Position numbers and translations under genes: made by a program
NCBI RefSeq assembly: GCF_014267345.1
Contig: NZ_JACMYD010000001.1
Span: forward strand, 124,001-188,000
Length of the DNA: 64,000 nt
Direction of reading: 5' to 3'
Origin: Corynebacterium sp. zg-331
Lineage (GTDB): Bacteria; Actinomycetota; Actinomycetes; Mycobacteriales; Mycobacteriaceae
Shown: positions 36,867 to 45,012 of the stretch, one piece after another
How positions within the stretch are numbered: the stretch's first letter is position 1
Layout: every line of letters begins with the position of its first letter
The notes under the pieces: generated by a model
What the model was told of the DNA's origin: nothing
What the model saw: the letters and a program-made list of their open reading frames with translations, nothing else
Database searches by the model: none

Positions 36867-38762
36867 ATGGCACAGGGACGCATACCGGAGAGCGATATTC
36901 AGGCGATCCGGGAGCGCACGCCCATCGAGGAGATCGTGGGGGAATACGTGCAGCTCAAACCGGGAGGATCCGATTCGCTCAAGGGGCTGTCTCCCTTTAA
37001 AGACGAAAAGACGCCCTCCTTCCACGTGCGCCCCAATCGGGGTTATTACCACTGCTTTTCCACCGGCAAGGGCGGCGATGTGTTTTCCTTCCTCATGGAG
37101 ATGGAACACATCACCTTTCCCGAGGCCGTGGAATACTGTGCAGAAAAGATCGGCTACCGCATCAACTATCAGGGCGGCGGGCCGGGTCGGCGGGAGGAAC
37201 CGGGTACCCGGCAGCGGCTCATCGCGGTGAATAAGGCCGCGCACCAGTTTTATCGAGAACAGCTCGAAACCGAGCAGGCCGCCCCGGCGCGACAATTCCT
37301 GCTGGACAGGGGATTTTCCCAGGAGCACATCTACGCTTTCGAGTGTGGTTATGCGCCCCAGGGGTGGGACACCGCCACCAAGGTGCTGCTCACCAAGGGA
37401 TTTAGCTTTAAGGAATTAGAGGCCGCCGGGGTATCCAAGATGGGAAAGCGTGGTCCCATCGACCAATTTCATCGTCGGTTGCTGTGGCCGATTAAAAACA
37501 TGTCGGGGGACGTGATCGGCTTCGGCGCCCGTAAGCTTTTTGAGGACGATAAGCTGGGTAAATACATGAATACCCCGGATACCCTGCTGTATCACAAGTC
37601 CAAGGTGCTCTTTGGGCTGGATCAGGCGAAAAAGAGCATTGCTGCTGGGCATCAGGCGGTGGTGGTGGAGGGCTATACCGACGTCATGGCCATGCACGCC
37701 GCGGGGGTGACCACCGCGGTGGCCGCCTGCGGCACCGCCTTCGGGGACGAACACCTGCAGATGCTGCGCCGCCTCATGCTCGACGATCACTACTTCCGCG
37801 GCGAGCTCATCTACACCTTCGACGGCGACGAGGCGGGGCAGAAGGCCGCCATGCGGGCCTTCGAAGGGGATCAGAAGTTTACCGGGCAATCCTTTGTCTC
37901 CGTGGCTCCCGAGGGGATGGATCCCTGCGATCTGCGCCTGGCCAAGGGCGATGCCGCCGTGCGTGACCTGGTGGCCGATCGGGTACCGATGCTTGAGTTC
38001 GTGGTGCGCTCCATGCTCTCGCAGTATTCCCTCGACACCGTGGAGGGGCGTCTTCAGGCGCTGCGCCGGACCGTGCCCGTGGTCGCGGACATCCGGGATC
38101 AGGTTCTCCAGGGCGAATACGCCCGCCTGCTGTCCGGCTGGGTGGGGTGGTCCGACCCCAACGAGGTGCTCAGACAGGTGCGCCAGGAGGCCGGCCGACC
38201 CAAGCGCGCGCAGCCGCGCCGCGCCCGGCGGTTCGACGAGGCCGCGAGCGAGCCGGTGCCGCAGGCGGCGTCGCTGGTCATGCCGAATCCGCGTCACCCG
38301 GCGTTATGGCCGGAGCGCGAATCGTTGAAGCTGGCCCTGCAATACCCGGAGCTAACCGGCGGTTACTTCGACGGCATGGGCAAGGAAGCCTATACCCATC
38401 CGGCCTATCGGGCCGTGCGCACCGCCATCGCGGAGGCCGGGGGTTGCGCCTCGGCGCAATCCGGTGCGCAATGGATAGCCCAGGTGGCCGAGCGCATGGC
38501 CGACCTTGTGGGGCGTTCTTTGGTCTCCGAGCTGGCGGTGGAGGATCTGAGGATGGAGGAATCCCAGATGAGCAGCTATGCGGATTCGGTACTCTCCCGG
38601 TTGCAGGAGGTGCAGGTGGGAAACCACATCGCGGAGCTGAAGGGGCAGCTGCAGCGCATGCGCCCCTCCGACGACGAGGTGACCTATAATTCCCTGTTTG
38701 AGGATCTGGTGGCCCTGGAAAAGGCGCGCCGCGACCTGCAGGATCGGGCGCTGCGGGGCTAA
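36867..38762 (+). CDS. dnaG: DNA primase DnaG
   Basis: A 631-residue primase that makes RNA primers at the replication fork. Order: N-terminal CHC2-type domain (1-100), RNA-polymerase TOPRIM domain with VVVEGYTDVMAMH near residue 268 and TFDGDEAGQKA near 315, and a C-terminal helicase-binding domain. The CHC2 zinc ligands are mostly missing: positions expected to be Cys, His, Cys, Cys read Ser42, Lys45, Cys63, Thr66. A TAAGTT -10 box ends 6 bases before the ATG. Confidence 0.96.
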   Translation: MAQGRIPESDIQAIRERTPIEEIVGEYVQLKPGGSDSLKGLSPFKDEKTPSFHVRPNRGYYHCFSTGKGGDVFSFLMEMEHITFPEAVEYCAEKIGYRINYQGGGPGRREEPGTRQRLIAVNKAAHQFYREQLETEQAAPARQFLLDRGFSQEHIYAFECGYAPQGWDTATKVLLTKGFSFKELEAAGVSKMGKRGPIDQFHRRLLWPIKNMSGDVIGFGARKLFEDDKLGKYMNTPDTLLYHKSKVLFGLDQAKKSIAAGHQAVVVEGYTDVMAMHAAGVTTAVAACGTAFGDEHLQMLRRLMLDDHYFRGELIYTFDGDEAGQKAAMRAFEGDQKFTGQSFVSVAPEGMDPCDLRLAKGDAAVRDLVADRVPMLEFVVRSMLSQYSLDTVEGRLQALRRTVPVVADIRDQVLQGEYARLLSGWVGWSDPNEVLRQVRQEAGRPKRAQPRRARRFDEAASEPVPQAASLVMPNPRHPALWPERESLKLALQYPELTGGYFDGMGKEAYTHPAYRAVRTAIAEAGGCASAQSGAQWIAQVAERMADLVGRSLVSELAVEDLRMEESQMSSYADSVLSRLQEVQVGNHIAELKGQLQRMRPSDDEVTYNSLFEDLVALEKARRDLQDRALRG

Positions 38763-39001
38763 TCCTCGTCCGGTTCCAGGATGACGCTGGCGTCGTCCCG
38801 GCGCAGGTTCTTGACCTCTTTCATGCGCGGATGGGGATCGAGGCGATCGGCCAGGGCCTTGCGACCGGCCTTGACGGCGTTGTGGGTAACCGGGGAGTTG
38901 ATCGCGGCCTGATAGCCCTTTTTGATCTGTTCGTAGCGCTTGCGCCCGGCCTTGGTGCCAAAGACATAACCGGCGGCGGCGCCGATGACGAGCTGGATCA
39001 T
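38759..39001 (-). CDS. YtxH-like small membrane protein
   Basis: An 80-residue protein beginning with a YtxH-type helix (QLVIGAAAGYVFGTKAGRKRYEQI) followed by a basic/acidic soluble tail. Its function is unknown; similar proteins occur across actinobacteria beside dnaG. The stop overlaps the dnaG stop by 4 bases, convergent. Confidence 0.82.
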   Translation of the reverse strand: MIQLVIGAAAGYVFGTKAGRKRYEQIKKGYQAAINSPVTHNAVKAGRKALADRLDPHPRMKEVKNLRRDDASVILEPDED

Positions 39002-39047
39002 GGAGTGCTCAACGTCCTAACTGGTCGCGGGGACAGGGCAGGGGCTC

Positions 39048-39062
39048 CGTGGCAAAGCCACG
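39048..39062 (+). terminator. Short hairpin after the YtxH/dnaG region
   Basis: CGTGGC and GCCACG form a 6-bp stem with a 3-base loop. No T-run follows, so terminator function is doubtful. Confidence 0.2.
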
Positions 39063-39115
39063 CTTGGGGTACATCCTACAGGGATCGCGGGTAGGGGCTG
39101 GGGGTATGCGCAAAA

Positions 39116-39146
39116 GACGGCTCGGGCTATCGTGTCCCGGGCCGTC
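39116..39146. other. Strong GC-rich hairpin at the island edge
   Basis: GACGGCTCGGG and CCCGGGCCGTC pair as an 11-bp stem (one G-T pair) with a 9-base loop. It lies 24 bases left of the degenerate att-like repeat in an otherwise gene-free stretch (39002-39356). It lacks a T-run, so it could be a structured RNA, protein-binding site or part of an old attachment region. Confidence 0.4.
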
Positions 39147-39169
39147 CGATGACAAGCTGTTTCAGGCGA

Positions 39170-39191
39170 GTGGGGCCACCGGGGCAACCCA
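39170..39191 (+). repeat. Degenerate copy of the tRNA(CAU) 3' end, candidate distal attachment site
   Basis: GTGGGGCCACCGGGGC at 39170-39185 matches GTGGGGCTACTGGGGC at 49241-49256 (the tRNA 3' end on the minus strand) at 14 of 16 positions in the same orientation. AACCCA follows in both, with a 3-base offset. The sequence is GC-rich, so chance is possible. Confidence 0.4.
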
Positions 39192-39356
39192 CCATGGAGT
39201 TCGTACAGGTCGGGGCCGGTGTCCGATGTATGTACAGATACCTCCCCGGGAAGTGACCTGCGCTACTTCTGCTTACCTTCCTACTAATGGCATTCTATTG
39301 CTTACCGAACCACCCATGACGACATAAGTGCTAGCGTGCTGGTCGGTCTCATGCTA

Positions 39357-39919
39357 CTAGTTTGTAGTCGTTATTTCGGCGTACCTGGTGAACAGCAGTT
39401 CCAGGCGCTGCCGCTCGGTAGTGAGCTTCCGCTCGGCACCTAATGCCTTGTCGACGATCCGATCCAGCTTGTCGTGAGCCTTTACCAGGGCGGGGTCCAC
39501 GGCCAGGGGATTGTAGGCGTTGGCGAGATTGCACTCGGGATGCAGAGCACGGGCATCGAGCACGCCCTGCCCGGCTTTGATGATTGCTGTGCGAGTCTTT
39601 TGTTCAACTCGGGGACGGGGAAAGTGTTCCAGGTGAGAGGATTCGCGAAGCGAATGTCCGACTTAAGCCTCCCGCCGACCGTCTTTTGCCAGGCGATGAA
39701 CATTGACGACGACGCGAGCGCGAACTGTAACCCATCTCTATCCTCGATGTGAAACACCACATCGGAGACGACGACGGTCGCGGGATACCTCTGAATCTTT
39801 CGTGTCCTGGACGTGCTGCCGCGGCGGAAAGCGGCGACGACATCGAGCCTAGTCTTGAGAATCGGGCTGCGGTTGATGTCTGATCGAGGTAGTTGCGCAT
39901 AATCACGGCGCGGGCTCAC
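39357..39919 (-). pseudogene. MmeI-like class I DNA methyltransferase, C-terminal remnant
   Basis: On the minus strand the frame ending at 39482 encodes FALASSSMFIAWQKTVGGRL and FANPLTWNTFPVPELN, the conserved C-terminal region of MmeI-like DNA methyltransferases. A second frame from about 39563 to 39357 continues it with DARALHPECNLANAYNPLAV and KLTTERQRLELLFTRYAEIT. The two parts are in different frames, so there is a frameshift near 39560, and the catalytic N-terminal two thirds are absent. Clearly non-functional. Confidence 0.8.
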
Positions 39920-40665
39920 TTGTCAGCGATCTGCTCGGTCAGCTCGTCGTACCGGGTGGTGACTGCCGTGAACTCCTCTTTGAGTTTGGCGAAGCGCTGC
40001 CGGTAGGCCTGCTGGTCCTAAGCGGTGCGCGTATTGGCTTGGACTTCCTTGCTATCATGACTGTCGATACCTCAATCGTCACGAGCACTGCTGCTTTTCG
40101 GCCAGTGCCCGATTGAACGCGGCTTGAATTTCCTCATCGCGTGGGTGCGGCATCGGCCTTGGATGCTCGACCTTGTATTTGTTGTTGCACTGCCAGATCA
40201 TCAACCGGTACGGGTCGTTGGAGTGCCAGACTTTCGAGCCGTAGAACGGCCTCACACCGAGCACTTGAACTTCTAGGCGAAGGGGTAGATCCCTCGATGT
40301 TCCTTGTAGGATGCGAGCTCGGCTTGAACCAGGTCCCACGTGTCGGGGTCAATGATCGCCTCGCGCGATCCGGTGACGTAAGACTGGGCGATTTCGCCGT
40401 GGTTCTTGATCTGCTTCTTAGCCAGGAAGTCAGTGATGTAGGTCTTTTGCAGCAGCGTATCATCTTTGTATTTCTCGTTGCGCAAGATAGAGTCTATGAT
40501 GTTCGCGTACCACTTGCCCTTGGTGTAGCCCGGTGACGGGATGCCCTCTTTGGTGAGGGTGGTGGCGACGTCGCGGCCACAGAAATACACCGTGCCCTCA
40601 GCCTCGATGGTGCGGATCGTTCCAAAAGAATTATTGGTAAATGCTTGGAGCGTAGTGCCAGCCAT
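39916..40665 (-). pseudogene. Serine recombinase remnant with a phage antirepressor (BRO-N) head
   Basis: From the ATG at 40665 the first 37 residues (LQAFTNNSFGTIRTIEAEGT, VYFCGRDVATTL) are a BRO-family antirepressor start. They pass in frame into a large serine recombinase middle (TKEGIPSPGYTKGKWYANII, GSREAIIDPDTWDLVQAEL). A TAG at 40273-40275, then a frameshift in the zinc-ribbon region (YGSKVWHSNDPYR in another frame), and another TAG inside the coiled-coil end (RTA-stop-DQQAYRQRFAKLKEE) break the rest. No catalytic N-terminal domain remains, so it is dead. Confidence 0.82.
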
Positions 40666-40755
40666 AACGGCTCTTTCCTAGGGAGCCGTCAAGACAACAT
40701 AAGAAACTATGGCTTCCTAGTAAGAGGGCTTCGAGAACGCCCGTTTAATAACCCC

Positions 40756-41330
40756 CTACTCCAAAAGATCGCGCATCTGTGCTTTCGCCTGATCCAGCAG
40801 CCTCTTGACCCGAGGCTGGGAGATGCCGTGCTTGGTGGCGATCTGGCGTTGCGTCAAACCGACAAGATAGGTATCGATCAGCAACACGCGACTGCGCGGA
40901 TCGAGCTGGGATAACGCACCAGCCACGTCGAGTCGAACCGCCACTCATCTGCCGGATCTTCATGATCGCCATCAATAAGGAAGCCATCGCGGATGGTGCT
41001 GGCCTGCTCGATGAGCACCTGAGCGGTGTCGTCATCTGCGCCTCGTCCACCGGCCTGCCGGTCGACGATATGGGTGTGGTAGCGGCGTGCCTGGTTGTAT
41101 TCAGGCTTGTTGAAATCTTCGATGAGTGCACTACGCTTGGTAACCGACTACGGGTCACTAGCCTGGCGGAGGTGACTGTGATAGTCGGTGTCCTCGAACC
41201 GGGCGGCCTCCTCTGCTGGTATATCCAGCGAGAGGTACATGCACGGATCGTGGCCGGTGAGCTTTTTCTTCTCGACGCGAACCGACAAGGACACAGACGG
41301 GGTATGCGGTTGAAAAGTACCTGATGACAT
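40756..41330 (-). pseudogene. Sigma-70-like regulator of a mobile element, broken
   Basis: Minus strand from ATG 41330 gives a 60-residue start (SGTFQPHTPSVSLSVRVEKK, LSLDIPAEEAARFE), then a TAG at 41148-41150. Without the stop, the same frame continues (SVTKRSALIEDFNKPEYNQ, DDTAQVLIEQASTIRDGFL) to about 40950. A frameshift then leads to a sigma region 4-like helix-turn-helix (LTQRQIATKHGISQPRVKRL). Small sigma-like proteins of this layout accompany recombinases in conjugative elements. Two lesions make it a pseudogene. Confidence 0.72.
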
Positions 41331-41722
41331 TGGGTTTCCCTTCGTGATGAAGGGAAACCGCTATGGCGCTTGAAGATCTATGTGGAGATGGCCGCTAAGC
41401 ACAGAAGGTGGACCCCACGACACACCCTGAAGGGCATGCTATGGTGTCCACCAAGCGCTTAGCGAGTCTCCGTATGAACTTCTGCGAACAGCTGGGCCAT
41501 ACGCTTCCCAGCTCGGATACCTCACCAACCGGCATGGGCTTGCCGCGTTGAAGCCCGTCACACCGCCCGATTGCGGTACGATGTGAAGAAGTTCTTTACG
41601 CTCGCACATGCCTGGGCTGGCTCGGTATCTGCTTTGCACAGTAGAAATCGGGGTTCTCGCGGCTGTGAGAAAACGTGAGGCTATTGTGTGAGGAAGCGTG
41701 AGACTTTCGGTGAGGAGGGCGA
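41331..41722. other. Gene-free stretch within the island
   Basis: No supported gene in these 392 bases. Short frames exist on both strands but have no recognisable similarity or ribosome sites. A GGAGGG just before the next gene is the only clear signal. It may hold decayed coding matter. Confidence 0.4.
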
Positions 41723-42833
41723 GTGAAGTTCTTTGAACTGGCGGCATGCCTTGAACCTGCCGTGCACGGAGGGCTTGCGCGCGCCCCGTATCTGCGTGAA
41801 TTGATCTCGATGTTCACCACAGTCACTGAAGACGAATGGGATACCGAAAAGACCCCTCCAATCTGCCAAACGATTCGACTTTGGAATCGATGTACTCACG
41901 CGACGGCGCTTTCCCATCAAGCTGGCGAAAGCCTTGTGTGCCAGGATGAACACGAATCAGTTCGTGAGCAGCATGGAAGAAATCGACTTGCCCGTCAAAG
42001 AAATAATCGCCAACAGCATCGCCGCCTACGACGAGCACGTTGACTTAGAGCATTTCGCCTACGACGTCACAGCCTTGCTGGTGACAATCCTTCACGACAA
42101 AGCGAAACTCTCCGACTGCACAACTCAGCTACTTCGCACAGTGAAGATGCAGTCGGTTCGGGCAGCCAACGAGAAATACCTGCTCGTCCGCTCACGCGGC
42201 TGCGGCTTGTGCGGCACGCCCTTATCGGTGACATCGGGCAATGTCTCACGGGACTCTTTCGGCATCGTCTTCCTCGACCAGCCTGGCGAGATCACTCCTG
42301 ACGACTTCGCCGTCACCTGTAAACCCTGTGCTGAGAAATACAACCTTGCCCACATCGATGCTGATGTGGCTCAACTGCGCACACACAACCGCACGTTGAA
42401 AGCGGCAGAAACCATTGATGCCGGGTTGGCTCCGCTCGGTCTCGATGAGAAGATCATCGCGCTATTGATCGTGATCAACCAGCTGCCACTGGAGTCCATC
42501 ACGCCTGATACAATTTATGACGTGTTGCCCCTGACCGAGAAGCTCGATGACCGCGCATTGCTGCGTAGCTGCCGTGATGCGATGGCAACCTACGCGCCCG
42601 TGGCAGAACTACTCGACGTTTACGCCCCCACCGCGTCACTGACAAGCAGTGCTGGCGAACCCAAACAAGTGTTCTTCTCCTTCGATGCCACCAAAGCATA
42701 CGGCTCGAAGGCCGAAGAAGTCGTCGCCCGCACACAAGTCATTCACCTCAACGACGACGCTGAAGCCCTCTACGGCTTCACATGGAATACCGAACCAGAT
42801 AACCTCCACACCGAAGGAGAAGACCCCCAGTGA
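41723..42833 (+). pseudogene. Uncharacterised zinc-cluster protein, frameshifted
   Basis: A GTG at 41723 behind GAGGAGGGC opens a frame with FFELAACLEPAVHGGLARAP and TEDEWDTEKTPP, which fades near 41860. The next frame takes over (FGIDVLTRRRFPIKLAKAL) and runs to 42833. Joined, the product would be about 370 residues with two CxxC pairs, CGLCG and CKPC near the middle, 43 residues apart, as in HNH-like or treble-clef folds. I cannot name the family. It immediately precedes an HTH gene (GTGA overlap) and mod, suggesting one operon. A single indel would restore it. Confidence 0.6.
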
Positions 42834-43067
42834 GTATCACGTTCAAACCCTTGTGGAGACTTCTCATCGACAAAGACATGACCAAAGAAGACCTACGCAC
42901 CGCCACCGGCCTGTCAGTAGTAACCATCGCCAAGAGGGGCAAAGACGGCAACGTCACCACCGACGTTCCTCGCCAGGATCTGCGACGCACTCGATTGCAG
43001 GTTGGAGCAAATCGCTCTGACAACACCGCAACGCGGACAGAACGAAGATAACCCCGAACGTGCATAG
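42830..43067 (+). pseudogene. XRE/Cro-type HTH regulator, frameshifted
   Basis: The GTG at 42830 overlaps the preceding stop and follows GAAGGAGAAG. The start (FKPLWRLLIDKDMTKEDLR, ATGLSVVTIAK) is a YozG-like Cro/CI HTH. After NVTTDV near 42963 the reading frame is lost. One base shift gives LARICDALDCRLEQIALTT and the rest to TAG at 43067, the expected HTH continuation. It sits directly before mod, so it could have been the controller of the restriction locus. Confidence 0.7.
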
Positions 43068-43107
43068 CACCTCCGAGATTTCAACACTTAGAGCAATGGA
43101 GCAATCA

Positions 43108-44997
43108 ATGTCAGACACGATTAACCAAGTCCCCGAAACCACACCAGACTTCACTACAGAAGCAGGGAAGCAACTTGCCGAGCTGTTCCCAGAAGTTGTG
43201 GCGGACGGGAAAGTCGACCTCGAGAAGCTCAAAACCATTCTCGGGCTTGATGTTGATGATGCTCGTGAACGATTCGGCCTGACCTGGCCAGGCAAGGCAC
43301 AAGCGATTCGTGCTGCACAAACACCCACCACGGCCACACTCCTGCCCGACAAAGAAAACTCCATCGATTGGGACACCACCCAGAACATCTTCATCGAGGG
43401 CGACAACCTCGAAGTATTGAAGATCCTGCAAAAGCACTACTACGGGCAGATCAAAATGATCTACATCGACCCGCCATACAACACTGGTAAAGACTTCGTT
43501 TATAAGGATGACTATGTGGATTCAATCGGTTCCTACTTAGAGCTCACCGGACAGACCGATGAAGGCGGAAAGCTATCGACCAACTCAGAGTCAGCTGGCC
43601 GCTTCCATTCCAACTGGCTCAACATGATGTATCCGCGCCTCAAGCTCGCGCGGAATCTGCTTGCCTAAAACGGCTCCATTTTTATCAGTATCGATGAAAG
43701 TGAACACGCGAATCTCAAGAAGCTTTGTGATGAAATATTTGGAGAACATAATTACCGTAACACCCTAATTGTCCGCAGGCGAACAAAAAGCCTGAATTCC
43801 CAGTTCTCTGTTCGTGGTTTAACATCACTAAACGTTGGCACGGAAAATGTTCTCATTTATGCAAAATCCAGCCAAGCAATTCTGTTTCCTCTTCACGTCA
43901 AAAAGAGGGGCACTCAAGAGAAGGGGCGATGGGATGTCTTTTGGAGTGGAGCCGACAGGCCAACCATGAGATATGAATTGCTCGGATTTACTCCGACCGA
44001 AGGGCAATGGAGAAACTCTCGAGAAAAGGCTCTGGAAGCCGTACAAAACTACGAGACGTTCTTAAAAGGTTATAGTCATAAAGAAACTATTGAGCAGTAT
44101 TCCTCGCGCACTGGAATTCGAAAGTTCATCAGGCGGATAGCGAACGGGACAGGAAAGAACGGTGGAGTCCAGCATTGGGTTGCGCCATCGGACACCATGC
44201 TTCGAACATCGCTTTGGGCGGATCTGGAAGCCTCTCAGATCCGGAAGGAAATCGACTTACCATTCGATAATCCAAAAAACCGAGTGCTTGTTCAAGAACT
44301 CCTAAAGCTTGCTGATCTTCATGAGAACGACCTCATTCTCGATTTCTTCGCCGGATCGGGCACGACTGCTCACGCGGTAATGCAGCTGAATGCGGAGGAT
44401 GGTGGGAACCGCAGGTGCATTTCGGTTCAACTCCCAGAGCCAACGGGTGAGAAGTCCGAGGCGCGTAAGGCTGGATACGAAACGATCTCGCAGATTACGC
44501 GCGAGCGTATTCGTCGGGCGGGCGCGAAGATCCTTGACGAGGAGTTCGGCAAGCTCGATGGTCGGGCTGATTCACTTGATGTAGGATTTCGTGCATACAA
44601 GCTCGTGGATACGAACTTCACGAAGTGGAAGGCTAACTCTGGGCTCTCTGAAGAAGACCTAGTCGGCTTGTTCGCTGGGTTAGCTGATTCGGCTAATGAC
44701 CATGCCCGCCCCGAGGCGCTGCTCACTGAGGTGATACTCAAACTTGGGTTCTCGCTGACGGAGAAGATCGACACAATTGACGTTGCTGGTTTGAGCGTGT
44801 TCAGCGTCGCAGATGGCCTAGTGGTGGCTTACCTTGACGAGCATATCCAGCCGACTCTGGACCAGTTGCGTGAGCTCGTGGCACAAGAACCTGAGCGGCT
44901 CGTGATCCTTGAGGATGCGTTCCATGGAAATGACGAGCTGAAGACGAACCTGGTGCAGGAATGCCGCACACACAACGTTGATCTGTGGACAGCGTAA
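43108..44997 (+). pseudogene. mod: Type III restriction-modification methyltransferase Mod, interrupted by one TAA
   Basis: The frame from ATG 43108 (GGAG before it) to 44997 would be 629 codons. It has catalytic motif IV DPPYNTG near residue 122 and motif I DFFAGSGTTAHAV near residue 415, the beta-class order of type III Mod proteins. A single in-frame TAA at 43666-43668 lies between ARNLLA and NGSIFISIDE, where family members usually have a lysine or similar; both sides are in the same frame with no shift. The middle (43690-44150) is AT-rich and is probably the target-recognition region. Mod is needed for both methylation and target recognition, so the system should be inactive. Confidence 0.87.
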
Positions 44998-45012
44998 GGC
45001 GAGGACGGAAAA

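Noticed and set aside
40962..41324. Plus-strand frame of 120 codons in the island
   Set aside because: It is the complement of the sigma-like pseudogene, whose minus-strand reading has clear HTH similarity.
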